DNA of 64,000 nucleotides from VBDM01 sp963699535 (GTDB taxonomy: Bacteria; Pseudomonadota; Gammaproteobacteria; Burkholderiales; SG8-39). Location: assembly GCA_963699535.1 (NCBI GenBank), contig CAVOUJ010000018.1, positions 1 to 64,000 of the forward strand, in the 5' to 3' direction. This document shows, in pieces, positions 1 through 7,143 of this stretch; within the stretch, counting starts at the first letter, position 1, and every line of letters begins with the position of its first letter. The position numbers and the translations under genes were made by a program. The notes beneath the pieces were generated by a model, which did no database searches, had not been told where the DNA came from, and saw only the letters and a list, made by a program, of their open reading frames with translations.

Positions 1-11
1 AGAGAAGTGCA

Positions 12-89
12 ACCTAACGGCGCGTTATTGACCGACGCCAAGTCGCTGCTCCGCGCTCCCTTCGGCGCGGCAAAACGCGAACGTTAGAC
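12..89 (+). other. attC site 1 (integron recombination site)
   Basis: It begins with ACCTAAC, which fits the RYYYAAC box, and ends with GTTAGAC, which fits GTTRRRY. The 78 bp between hold GC-rich arms (GCGCGTT near the left, AACGCG near the right) around CTTCGGC-like loop sequence. The left box belongs to the cassette upstream of the window and the right box opens the VOC cassette, which explains why the two boxes differ. Confidence 0.8.
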
Positions 90-103
90 GCCAAGGAGAC
101 ATC

Positions 104-580
104 ATGACGGTCAAGCGTATGGACAACGTCGGCATCGTGGTGGAAGACATCGATGCCGCCATTGAGTTCTTCACCGAACTCGGCCTTACCCTCGAAGGCC
201 GCATGCCCATCGAAGGCGAATGGGCCGGCCGCGTCACCGGAGTGCGCGGCCAGCGCGTCGAGATCGCCATGATGCGCACCCCCGACGGCCACAGCCGCCT
301 CGAGCTCTCGCGCTTCGACGCCCCCGCCATCGCGTCCGATCACCGCACAGCCCCCGTGAACTCGTTGGGATACCTGCGCGTCATGTTCACCGTCGAGGAC
401 ATCGACGACACCCTCGCCCGGCTCCGCAAGCTCGGTGCGACGGTGGTCGATGAAGTCGTCAATTACGAAGACATCTACCGGCTCTGCTACATCCGGGGTC
501 CCGAAGGAATTCTCATCGGGCTCGCCCAACAGCTCGGGCAGCAGACCTCCCGAGAGAATCCCATGGAACGTAAGCGTTGA
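104..580 (+). CDS. VOC (glyoxalase/bleomycin resistance) family protein, cassette-borne
   Basis: This 158-residue protein has two beta-alpha-beta-beta-beta modules of the vicinal oxygen chelate fold: residues about 4-65 (start MDNVGIVVEDID) and about 85-145 (RVMFTVEDIDDTL). Such proteins bind a metal and act as lyases, dioxygenases, isomerases or drug-binding proteins; the substrate cannot be told from sequence. The start codon lies 14 bases after attC 1 with AAGGAG just upstream, so it carries its own ribosome binding site. It is the first complete cassette gene and is transcribed away from the left edge. Family assignment is firm and the activity is unknown. Confidence 0.88.
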   Translation: MTVKRMDNVGIVVEDIDAAIEFFTELGLTLEGRMPIEGEWAGRVTGVRGQRVEIAMMRTPDGHSRLELSRFDAPAIASDHRTAPVNSLGYLRVMFTVEDIDDTLARLRKLGATVVDEVVNYEDIYRLCYIRGPEGILIGLAQQLGQQTSRENPMERKR

Positions 581-596
581 GAACTCAGGCGTTGGC

Positions 597-660
597 GTCT
601 AACAACCGGTTGCAGCGGACGGTCCGCTGCGCGGCCCGCCGCTGAACCGGAGCGTTAGAC
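597..660 (+). other. attC site 2 (integron recombination site)
   Basis: It runs from GTCTAAC to GTTAGAC, 64 bp, with inner arms AACCGG on both sides and GCAGCGG/CCGCTGC pairing towards the centre. It starts 16 bases after the VOC stop codon. Ten bases ending at the left box, GGCGTCTAAC, are the exact reverse complement of the first bases of the VOC cassette (GTTAGACGCC at 83-92), so this site closes the VOC cassette. Confidence 0.9.
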
Positions 661-669
661 GGCGGAATC

Positions 670-1200
670 GTGTCCCAGGGGGTGTCCGTGAGTTCGCTGG
701 CGTACTCAAAGGCGATGGCGGCGTATAACCGCTGGATGAATGATCGATTGTACGAATGCTGCGCGCAACTCTCCGACGCGGAGAGAAAACGCGATGTCGG
801 TGCGTTCTTCAAATCTATTCACGGCACTCTGAATCACCTGTTGCTCGGTGATCGAATTTGGCTTGGTCGGTTCATGGCCAAACCCTTCCCGTTCCGATCA
901 CTGAATCAGGAGTTGTATGCCGATTTCGTGGAGCTTCGCGCGGAGCGCGTGGCCACGGATGAAACAATCGCCACATGGGTATCATCGCTCGCTGAAACCG
1001 ACTTTAGCCGAGACCTCTCTTACATGAGCGCGGTAAACCCCGCGCCACGGCGCTATCCGCTTTGGTTCGCCATAACGCATTTCTTCAATCATCAAACGCA
1101 TCATCGAGGGCAACTTACTACGCTGCTATTCCAGCGAGGTATTGATCCAGGCATAACAGATTTGATCTGGCTCCCTCAGATGCAGCCGGTGGCCGAATGA
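670..1200 (+). CDS. DinB family protein, cassette-borne
   Basis: This 176-residue protein has the DinB four-helix-bundle pattern: an N-terminal helix with YNRWMNDRLY (about 19-28), histidines at about 51 and 56, and a C-terminal HQTHHRGQ motif (about 140-147). The three histidine positions normally bind one metal ion. The family includes DNA-damage-inducible proteins of unknown role and thiol-dependent transferases. The GTG at 670 gives the longest form; a GTG at 688 has a better-placed purine-rich stretch (AGGGGG) and may be the real start. DinB genes are frequent integron cargo. No partner gene indicates a substrate. Confidence 0.87.
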   Translation: MSQGVSVSSLAYSKAMAAYNRWMNDRLYECCAQLSDAERKRDVGAFFKSIHGTLNHLLLGDRIWLGRFMAKPFPFRSLNQELYADFVELRAERVATDETIATWVSSLAETDFSRDLSYMSAVNPAPRRYPLWFAITHFFNHQTHHRGQLTTLLFQRGIDPGITDLIWLPQMQPVAE

Positions 1201-1221
1201 GAAGCTACCGACACTCTCGCC

Positions 1222-1309
1222 GTCTAACATCTAGCTGGTGCGGACGGGCCGAGAGCGATGCATCGGTTTCCGCCGCCGTGTGGGCCCGCCGCACTGCAAG
1301 ACGTTAGAA
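1222..1309 (+). other. attC site 3 (integron recombination site)
   Basis: It runs from GTCTAAC to GTTAGAA, 88 bp. The inner arms GTGCGGACGGGCC and GGCCCGCCGCAC pair with one unpaired base, the usual extrahelical base of attC. The left box with its preceding C (CGTCTAAC) is the exact complement of the first bases of the DinB cassette. The last base of the right box (A instead of C/T) departs from consensus. Confidence 0.87.
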
Positions 1310-1312
1310 CGC

Positions 1313-1672
1313 ATGGCTCTCCGTCAACCGACATCGTTTGGCGATCGCCGCGTGTTGGCGGTGGCCGGGGGTTGCTTTGGTCTTGTACTTGGCGGCCTGC
1401 TGTCGTTCGTCGTTCTCTCAACGGCGGTGATCTGGTATACCGCAGCCTATTTCACACTCGTCTGCTTCCTTCTGGGGCCTATCGCCGCTGAGATCGTTGC
1501 CCTGGTCTTTTCTGCTGTAGCGCTGTTGGCCGCAGGTGCCGTTGGTGTAGTGCCGAACTCACGTTGGCCGATTTACGAGAAGAATCCTTTTGACAAACCG
1601 TGGCATTGGGTGTTCCTTGCCTTGTTTGTTCTGGGGTACGTACTGTTGGTGATTCACGTAACGCCAAACTAG
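1313..1672 (+). CDS. Unknown small membrane protein, cassette-borne
   Basis: No known family is recognised. The 119-residue product has about three hydrophobic segments (roughly residues 14-36, 40-70 and 97-116) separated by a short polar loop with NSRWPIYEKNPF. Reading continues upstream into attC 3, but the start chosen here is the ATG four bases after the attC end, since cassette genes begin after the recombination site. There is little room for a ribosome binding site between attC and ATG, so translation may depend on sequences inside attC or on re-initiation. The attC sites on both sides identify it as a complete cassette. Function unknown. Confidence 0.7.
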   Translation: MALRQPTSFGDRRVLAVAGGCFGLVLGGLLSFVVLSTAVIWYTAAYFTLVCFLLGPIAAEIVALVFSAVALLAAGAVGVVPNSRWPIYEKNPFDKPWHWVFLALFVLGYVLLVIHVTPN

Positions 1673-1683
1673 AGAACCATGCG

Positions 1684-1773
1684 TTCTAACAGCGCCGCCC
1701 ACCCGGAACCTCTGAAGCAGCGCTCGCTGTGGCATGCTTTATCTCGTCGGCCTAGTGGCCGCGAACGTCAGGC
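1684..1773 (+). other. attC site 4 (slightly degenerate integron recombination site)
   Basis: The left box is TTCTAAC, preceded by G. The eight bases GTTCTAAC are the exact reverse complement of GTTAGAAC, where the membrane-protein cassette begins, so this site closes that cassette. The right box reads GTCAGGC, one mismatch from GTTRRRY. The 90 bp between contain imperfect GC-rich arms (GCCGCCCAC and GTGGCCGC). Confidence 0.75.
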
Positions 1774-1797
1774 GCTTGAAAGAAGGAGACGAAGAAT

Positions 1798-2604
1798 ATG
1801 AGAAAACTGGTTGTGGGTACTTTCGTGACTCTGGACGGTGTTATGCAGGCACCGGGCGGCCCCGACGAGGACCGCGACGGTGGCTTCCAGCACGGTGGCT
1901 GGCTGGTACCCTATTTCGACGAAAAGTTTCTCGGGATCATGACCGAGTGGACCAAGCGCGCCGGCGCCTTTCTTGTCGGCCGCAAGACCTATGAGATTTT
2001 CGCGGCGTCCTGGCCCAAGTCCACCGACCCGGCGGACGAGATCGCTACGGCCCTCAACACCCGGCCGAAGTTCGTCGCTTCGCGGACGCTCGATAAAGTC
2101 ACCTGGAACAACTCGCACCTGCTCAAGGGCAACATTGCCGAGGAGGTCGCAAAGCTCAAGGCAGAGGATGGCGGCGAGATTCAGGTCCACGGCAGCGGCG
2201 ACCTCCTCCAAACCCTGCTCAAGCGCGATCTCATCGATACGCTGCGCATCTGGCAGTTTCCTGTGGTTATAGGCACTGGCAAGCGCCTGTTCGGCGAAGG
2301 CACGATCCCGCGCGCCTTCCAGCTAGTCGACACACAACAGACCGCTACCGGTGCTGTCCTGCATCAAACAATCGGGCCCGCCGAGGAGGTGCGCGGAGTT
2401 GTTCAGTCCTCCGCCTACCGATCGGGAGACGCTTCGAACATGAGGCTCGTATACATACGTCTTACCACCGGGGCAGTCGTGGTGGCGAGCGCGAGTTCAG
2501 ATGCCGTTCTGGCTCGCGGTGACAAAGTTCGCTTGCGAGCGCATCGAAGGGGATTGACAGACTCCAAGACATATTCCGTGGCTGGTGTCGAGCGCGAGCA
2601 ATGA
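1798..2604 (+). CDS. Dihydrofolate reductase-like (RibD C-terminal domain) protein with unusual C-terminal extension
   Basis: Residues 1 to about 195 match the RibD_C/DHFR-like reductase fold, with the N-terminal VVGTFVTLDGVMQAPGG motif and the VHGSGDLLQTLL segment that contacts NADPH. Family members reduce pteridine- or pyrimidine-like substrates; the substrate here is not known. The protein has 268 residues while stand-alone relatives usually have about 180-200. The last 60 residues (from about MRLVYIRLTT) form a beta-rich segment I do not recognise, perhaps a fused small domain. A strong AGAAGGAGA ribosome binding site lies 10 bases upstream, after attC 4. It is probably the fourth cassette, though its own closing attC is not convincing. 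Confidence 0.8.
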   Translation: MRKLVVGTFVTLDGVMQAPGGPDEDRDGGFQHGGWLVPYFDEKFLGIMTEWTKRAGAFLVGRKTYEIFAASWPKSTDPADEIATALNTRPKFVASRTLDKVTWNNSHLLKGNIAEEVAKLKAEDGGEIQVHGSGDLLQTLLKRDLIDTLRIWQFPVVIGTGKRLFGEGTIPRAFQLVDTQQTATGAVLHQTIGPAEEVRGVVQSSAYRSGDASNMRLVYIRLTTGAVVVASASSDAVLARGDKVRLRAHRRGLTDSKTYSVAGVEREQ

Positions 2605-2731
2605 AACCCGACCCCGCATTGGAAAACGGCCCCTCGCAAGCATGGCTTCGCCCCCTTGCTCGCGCCGCTCAACGTGAATGTCAGGCACCTTCCAACCCAC
2701 CCTGCCACTGCGGTACCCAAGGGAGATAAGC

Positions 2732-3037
2732 ATGCCAAAGGGTTACTGGATCGGTCGCGTCGACGTCACCGACGCCGAAAAGTACAAGGCATACACGGAA
2801 GCCAACGCCAAACCCTTCAAGATGTTTGGGGCGAAGTTTCTGGTGCGCGCCGGTCGCTTCGACAATCCCGAAGGGTCCAGCCGCAGCCGCAATGTCGTGA
2901 TCGAGTTTCCCTCTTATCAAGCGGCGCTCGACTGCTGGAAGTCACCTGAATACCAGGAAGCCATCAAGCTCAGGCTGCCGGTCTCATCCATCGATCTGGT
3001 CATTATCGAAGGATACGATGGTCCTCAGCCTTCCTGA
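2732..3037 (+). CDS. DUF1330 family protein
   Basis: This 101-residue protein shows the DUF1330 pattern, a dimeric ferredoxin-like alpha/beta barrel domain: MPKGYWIGRVDVTDAEKY at the start, then RAGRFDNPEGSSRSRNVVIE and the final EGYDGPQ. No enzymatic activity is established for the family. The reading frame opens further upstream, but the ATG at 2732 has a good GGGAGA site and matches the usual N-terminus. It sits in the cassette-like tail. Upstream at 2680-2686 is GTCAGGC, identical to the right box of attC 4, so a decayed attC may precede it. Confidence 0.87.
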   Translation: MPKGYWIGRVDVTDAEKYKAYTEANAKPFKMFGAKFLVRAGRFDNPEGSSRSRNVVIEFPSYQAALDCWKSPEYQEAIKLRLPVSSIDLVIIEGYDGPQPS

Positions 3038-3184
3038 CATGGCGGGCAGGACCAGGATGTTGCCAGGTGGGCGGCAGGGCAGCGGCGGCCCGGCGGGCAG
3101 CTTCGCCGCCCCAGAGCTTGCGCGTGGGCGGCGCATGATTTCAAGTAACATCAAATTCATTTCATTTCTGAAAGCGAGGAAAGC

Positions 3185-3604
3185 ATGGCCGTCCGAACTT
3201 CATCTGCACAATGGAAAGGCACCCTGAAGGAAGGGTCCGGCACGATGAAACTGGGCAGTGGTGCCTACGAGGGCCCGTTTACCTACGTCTCACGCTTTGA
3301 ATCAGGCCCAGGAACGAACCCCGAAGAATTGATCGGCGCAGCGCAGGCCGGCTGCTTTTCGATGTTCCTGGCCGCTCTGCTCACCAGCGCGGGCTTCACT
3401 CCCACTCGGATTGCCACCACCGCCAAGGTGCACCTGGGCGAAGGCCCGACGATCACTCTGATAGAACTGGACACGCAAGCCGAGGTCCCGAATTTGACGG
3501 ACGCCGACTTGCAGAAGCACGCAGAGGCAGCGAAAAAGAACTGCCCGGTGTCGAAGGCACTGGCGGGGCCGCAGATCAGGCTGCAAGCGCGACTTGTGAA
3601 GTAG
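3185..3604 (+). CDS. OsmC family peroxiredoxin
   Basis: OsmC/Ohr-fold protein of 139 residues. The two family cysteines are present at Cys57 (AGCFSM) and Cys120 (NCPVSK); they reduce organic or hydrogen peroxides through a thiol cycle. The early WKG segment and GTNPEELIGAA are typical of the OsmC rather than the Ohr subgroup. It is cytoplasmic and presumably protects against hydroperoxides. It lies between DUF1330 and DUF1697 in the same orientation. The 147 bases before it contain a GC-rich imperfect palindrome but no clear attC boxes. An AGCGAGGAAAGC stretch gives a ribosome binding site. Confidence 0.92.
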   Translation: MAVRTSSAQWKGTLKEGSGTMKLGSGAYEGPFTYVSRFESGPGTNPEELIGAAQAGCFSMFLAALLTSAGFTPTRIATTAKVHLGEGPTITLIELDTQAEVPNLTDADLQKHAEAAKKNCPVSKALAGPQIRLQARLVK

Positions 3605-3687
3605 GCGGTAGTCGCGCATCGGGGCGCCTCCATCACTCGGCGCTCTGCGACCGGCCCGCCGCTGACTTGCGACCTTAGGCTTCGCAA

Positions 3688-4233
3688 ATGCCCGCATTCG
3701 TAGCCTTGCTGCGCGGCGTCAACGTCGGCAAAGCCAAGCGTGTTCCGATGTCGAACTTGCGCATGCTGCTTTCCGAGCTCGGCTACACCGGTGTCGCGAC
3801 TCTGCTCAACAGCGGGAACGCCGTCTTCCGAGCCGCCAGGGGCTCGCCAGCGAAACATGCCGCGGACATCGCCGCCGCGATCACCCGGAAACTGAAAGTC
3901 GAAGTGCCGGTGGTCGTCAAGTCGTCGGGCGAACTGGCAGCCATCGTCTCCGAGAACCCACTCGCCAGGTCAGCCCCCGACCCTTCACGTCTCCTCGTCG
4001 CTTTCGTCCAGGACGCCAAGGCCCTGTCGGGTCTTGCAGCCATTAAAGCACTTGTGAAGCCTCCGGAGAAGTTCACCATGGGGAGGAACGCCGCTTACCT
4101 CCTCTGCACCTCCGGCATACTCAAGAGCAAGGCCGGCGAAGCCTTGCTCGGTAGAGTGGGCAAGGCAGCCACCACGAGAAACTGGGCAACAGTCCTCAAG
4201 TTGCATGCGCTCGCAAGTGAGCCCGATGCCTGA
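3688..4233 (+). CDS. DUF1697 family protein
   Basis: The 181-residue protein begins with the family signature MPAFVALLRGVNVGKAKRVP, followed by LRMLLSELGYTGVATLLNSGN. The family has an alpha/beta fold and no established activity. Upstream, at 3673-3682, the bases ACCTTAGGCT resemble an attC right box with one change, and the same family is common in cassette arrays, so this may be the last cassette. It converges on dut with 28 bases between stop codons. Confidence 0.88.
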   Translation: MPAFVALLRGVNVGKAKRVPMSNLRMLLSELGYTGVATLLNSGNAVFRAARGSPAKHAADIAAAITRKLKVEVPVVVKSSGELAAIVSENPLARSAPDPSRLLVAFVQDAKALSGLAAIKALVKPPEKFTMGRNAAYLLCTSGILKSKAGEALLGRVGKAATTRNWATVLKLHALASEPDA

Positions 4234-4268
4234 GCCTTCCAGCGCGCCGGAAAGCTGGCGTTCAGGCT
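4228..4268 (+). terminator. Hairpin between convergent genes; possible terminator or collapsed attC
   Basis: GCCTGA (4228-4233) pairs with TCAGGC, and CCAGC pairs with GCTGG inside it, giving a long hairpin that includes both the DUF1697 and dut stop codons. There is no T-run, so it is not a classic intrinsic terminator. The outer ends resemble attC boxes (GCCTGAG and GTTCAGG) but the element is too short for a working attC. Confidence 0.4.
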
Positions 4269-4711
4269 TTGCCGGTGCTGCCGAACCCGCCCGCGCCGCG
4301 CTGGCTCGCGCTGAACTCTTCGACCACGTTGAGCCTCACCTGCACGACCGGCACGACGACGAGCTGTGCGATCCGCTCCATGGGGTTGATGGTGAACGCC
4401 GCGCCCGAGCGGTTCCAGACCGATACCATCACCTGCCCCTGGTAGTCGGAATCGATGAGACCCACCAGGTTTCCGAGCACGATGCCGTGCTTGTGCCCGA
4501 GCCCGGAGCGCGGCAGCACGATCGCCGCCAACCCGGGATCGGAAAGGTGGATGGCGATGCCGCTCGGGATCAGCTCGGCCGCGCCGGGTGCGAGCGTCAT
4601 CGGTTCCCCGATGCAGGCGCGAAGGTCCAGGCCCGCCGCGCCGGCGGTGGAGTACTGCGGCAGCGCGTCGCGCAGCCGGGGATCGAGGATCTTGACGTCG
4701 AGGGTCTTCAA
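4262..4711 (-). CDS. dut: Deoxyuridine 5'-triphosphate nucleotidohydrolase (dUTPase)
   Basis: Trimeric dUTPase of 149 residues, normal length. It hydrolyses dUTP to dUMP and pyrophosphate, keeping uracil out of DNA and supplying dUMP for thymidylate synthesis. All five motifs are present: AGLDLRA (26-32), PRSGLG (67-72), GLIDSDYQG (84-92), ERIAQLV (about 112-118) and the C-terminal RGAGGFGSTG. The gene lies 12 bases downstream of coaBC on the same strand, an arrangement common in proteobacteria, and is probably co-transcribed with it. Confidence 0.97.
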   Translation of the reverse strand: MKTLDVKILDPRLRDALPQYSTAGAAGLDLRACIGEPMTLAPGAAELIPSGIAIHLSDPGLAAIVLPRSGLGHKHGIVLGNLVGLIDSDYQGQVMVSVWNRSGAAFTINPMERIAQLVVVPVVQVRLNVVEEFSASQRGAGGFGSTGKA

Positions 4712-4723
4712 GCGAAGAGCCGC

Positions 4724-5915
4724 CTAGCGACGGGGCAGCATCTTCGCGATGTGCGCGACCAACTGCCGCGCGAGCACGATCTTCGGCGCGCGCGGCAACT
4801 CGTGCATGCCGTCCTCGTCGAAGAGCGTGAGCGCGTTCGTGTCCTTGCCGAAAGTCTCCTGCGCGAGGTTGGCCGCGAGGAGGGGAATTCCCTTCTTGCC
4901 GCGCTTGGCCTTTGCGTTCGCGACGAGGTCCTCGGTCTCCGCGGCAAAACCGACGCAGAAAGGCCCCTTCGGCAAGGCCGCGACTTCGCCGAGGATGTCA
5001 GGGTTGGGCGCAAGCTCCACGCTGAGGTTGCCGTTCCCGCGCTTGATCTTGTGCGGCTTGGAATCCACGGGCCGGTAGTCGGCGACCGCCGCGACCGAAA
5101 CGAAGACATCGGCCTCTCTCGCGCGCGCCATGACCGCCTGGTGCATCTCGCGCGCCGTGGTCACGTCCACGCGCGCGACGCCTGCCGGCGCGGCGAGCGC
5201 GGTCGCGCCGGAGACGAGCGTCACCTCCGCCCCGGCCTCCGCCGCCGCCTGCGCCACGGCGTAGCCCATCTTGCCCGAGCTCTGATTGGTCAGGCCGCGC
5301 ACGGTGTCGATCGGCTCGTAGGTCGGGCCTGCGGTGACGAGCACCTTCTTCCCCGAGAGTGCCCTGGGGCCGAGCGCCGCGGCGACTTCGGCGAATATCG
5401 CCTCGGGTTCGAGCATGCGCCCCATGCCGCCCTCCCGGTCCGCGTGCTCGCCTTCCACCGGACCCAGGATGCCTACGCCGTCGGCGCGCAGGCGCTCGAC
5501 GTTGCGCTGAGTCGCGGCGTTCTGCCACATCTCGACGTTCATCGCGGGCGCAACCATGAGCGGCGCGCGTCGTGCGAGACACAGGGTCGAGAGCAAATCG
5601 TCGCCGAACCCGTTCGCGAGCTTCGCAAGAAAGTCGGTCGTGGCGGGCGCGATCGACGATGATGTCGCGGTCGCGGGAAAGCTCGATGTGGCCCATGCCG
5701 TCCGCCACCCGCGGGTCCCACATGTCGGTGAAGACCGTCTTTCCGGACAGAGCCTGCAGCGTCGCCGGGGTGATGAAGCGGCAGGCCGCTTCGGTCATGA
5801 CCACGCGCACGTCGGCGCCCGCCTTCACGAACAGGCGTGTCAGCTCGGCCGCCTTGTACGCGGCGATCCCGCCGGTGATCCCCAGCAGAATCCTCTTTCC
5901 TGCAACGTCGGTCAT
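4724..5915 (-). CDS. coaBC: Bifunctional phosphopantothenoylcysteine decarboxylase/synthetase (one frame break)
   Basis: CoaBC joins cysteine to phosphopantothenate and decarboxylates the product to 4'-phosphopantetheine, on the way to coenzyme A. The N-terminal flavoprotein part begins MTDVAGKRILLGITGGIAAYKAAELTR-like and the CoaB part has VTAGPTYEPIDTVRGLTNQSSGKMG-like nucleotide-binding sequence. The frame is broken near 5651-5656, where one extra base turns the expected IVIAPATTDF into IVDRARHD; removing it restores 396 residues. As the gene is essential and both halves are well conserved, I read this as a sequence error. It starts an operon with dut and is divergent from radC. Confidence 0.93.
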
Positions 5916-5968
5916 CTTGGATGAGCTCGGCGCGTTAAGCCGGAAAACGAGGATTTTAAGCGAATTCC

Positions 5969-6643
5969 ATGGCGATCACCGACTGGCCCGTGCAGGAGCG
6001 GCCGCGCGAGCGCCTGCTTGCGCAAGGCGCCGCTTCACTCGCCGACGCCGAACTGCTCGCGATCCTGCTTCGCACCGGCGTCAAGGGGAAGAGCGCGGTG
6101 GACCTCGCGCGGCAACTGCTGGCGCGCTTCGGCTCGGTCTCGGCCCTCCTCGAGGCCGGTCACGAAAGCCTCGCGGAGATTCCCGGCCTGGGCGGAGCGA
6201 AGCTCGCCCAGCTCCAGGCGGCGCTCGAACTGGCGAGGCGCGCGCTGAGGGAAGATCTGTCCTCGCGCGACGCCCTCTCCTCGCCTCGCGCCGTGCGCGA
6301 CTATCTGCGCCTTGTCCTGTCCGGGCGCGAACACGAAATCTTCGTGGTCCTTCTGCTCGACGCGCAGCATCGCGTCATCGCCACCGAGGAGTTGTTTCGC
6401 GGCACGCTCACGCAGACGAGCGTCTATCCGCGCGAAGTCGTCAAATGCGCGCTCAGGCACAACTGCGCAGCCGTGATCTTCGCGCACAATCACCCTTCCG
6501 GTGTCGCAGAGCCGAGCCACGCCGACGAGCTGCTCACCCGCTCGCTGAAAGCGGCCCTCGCGCTGGTGGACGTCCAGGTGCTCGACCATTTCATCGTCGC
6601 GGGAACCCGCACCCTGTCCTTCGCCGAGCGCGGCCTGCTGTGA
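5969..6643 (+). CDS. radC: RadC family JAB-domain protein
   Basis: This 224-residue protein has an N-terminal helix-hairpin-helix region (about 20-90, with the FGSVSALLEAGHESLAEIPG segment) and a C-terminal JAB/MPN metalloprotease-like domain. The zinc motif HNHPSG (about 173-178) is followed by S and D in SHADELLTR, completing the JAMM pattern. RadC was once called a DNA repair protein, but its function is still unsettled. Its position divergent from coaBC and just before rpmB-rpmG is a conserved proteobacterial order. Confidence 0.95.
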   Translation: MAITDWPVQERPRERLLAQGAASLADAELLAILLRTGVKGKSAVDLARQLLARFGSVSALLEAGHESLAEIPGLGGAKLAQLQAALELARRALREDLSSRDALSSPRAVRDYLRLVLSGREHEIFVVLLLDAQHRVIATEELFRGTLTQTSVYPREVVKCALRHNCAAVIFAHNHPSGVAEPSHADELLTRSLKAALALVDVQVLDHFIVAGTRTLSFAERGLL

Positions 6644-6679
6644 GGGAGTCGCGGGGTACTCTGCCTTCAGGCTACTCTG

Positions 6680-6812
6680 CCTTCGTTCCTGGCGCGGCAA
6701 TCGACACGCTACGGGTACCCGGCCGCTTGCGCCTCCATTGAAGCGGTCGGCGCGCGGCCACCCCGCAGTTTAGACTCGGAGCGTGTCGCCGCTTAAGTCG
6801 CTCAAGCAGAAT
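6680..6812 (+). repeat. Dispersed intergenic repeat, copy A
   Basis: About 120 of these bases match the reverse complement of 13469-13588 at roughly 85 percent identity. Shared stretches include CTGGCGCGGCAATCGAC, GCGCCTCCATTGAA, GTCGGCGCGCGGCCACC and CGTGTCGCCG. Copy A carries an extra 13 or so bases (around 6763-6778). It lies in the radC-rpmB gap and ends 24 bases before the rpmB promoter. No coding frame is shared between the copies. Confidence 0.8.
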
Positions 6813-6836
6813 AGCCTACGACAATGAGGACCCGGG

Positions 6837-6866
6837 TTGGACTCCCCTCGGCTTCTCCCCTATAAT
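6837..6866 (+). promoter_or_regulatory. Sigma-70 promoter of rpmB-rpmG
   Basis: TTGGAC at 6837-6842 and a perfect TATAAT at 6861-6866 are 18 bases apart, and rpmB starts 27 bases downstream. This is the best housekeeping promoter in the window and suits a ribosomal protein operon. Confidence 0.8.
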
Positions 6867-6892
6867 CCGCCCCTTTCGCTGCGGAGCATCTC

Positions 6893-7126
6893 ATGGCACG
6901 CGTCTGCCAAGTCACGGGCAAGAAGCCCCAGGTGGGACATCATGTCTCCCACGCCAACAACAAGACCATACGCCGGTTCTACCCCAGCCTTCAGTACCGC
7001 CGCTTCTGGTTGGAGAGCGAGAAGCGCTGGATCCGCCTGCGCGTGTCGAACGCCGGGCTGCGCGTGATCGACAAGAAGGGCATCGAGGTGGTGCTCAAAG
7101 AGCTGCGCGAGCGCGGCGACATCTAG
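6893..7126 (+). CDS. rpmB: 50S ribosomal protein bL28
   Basis: 77 residues, normal length. MARVCQVTGKKPQVGHHVSH and the NNKTIRRFYPSLQ segment are diagnostic for bL28, a protein of the large ribosomal subunit near the E site. The first of a two-gene operon with rpmG 17 bases downstream. A short leader with GCGGAGC precedes the start. Confidence 0.98.
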   Translation: MARVCQVTGKKPQVGHHVSHANNKTIRRFYPSLQYRRFWLESEKRWIRLRVSNAGLRVIDKKGIEVVLKELRERGDI

Positions 7127-7143
7127 CTTCCAGGAGTGCAGTC

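Larger units (their letters stand above)
12..4268 (+). mobile_element. Integron gene-cassette array without integrase in view (CALIN)
   Basis: Seven short plus-strand genes lie head to tail, and the first four junctions carry attC recombination sites (12-89, 597-660, 1222-1309, 1684-1773). The gene types (VOC, DinB, small membrane protein, DHFR-like, DUF1330, OsmC, DUF1697) are common integron cargo. For cassettes 1-3 the first bases of the cassette are exactly complementary to the left end of the attC that closes the same cassette, as expected for cassettes inserted by IntI. No intI gene or attI site is visible; if present they lie left of base 1. Junctions after about 2.6 kb are degenerate, so the right limit is inferred from the change to housekeeping genes at dut. 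Confidence 0.82.

Noticed and set aside
3038..3184. Fifth intact attC between DUF1330 and OsmC
   Set aside because: There is a GC-rich palindromic stretch but no RYYYAAC and GTTRRRY boxes at its ends.
12..4268. Plain operon of stress genes instead of an integron array
   Set aside because: An operon would not have attC-type boxes with cassette-specific complementarity at three successive junctions.
4205..5662. 485-codon plus-strand frame over dut and coaBC
   Set aside because: It is the antisense of two conserved genes, rich in Arg/Ala/Gly and with no domain; a GC-bias shadow.
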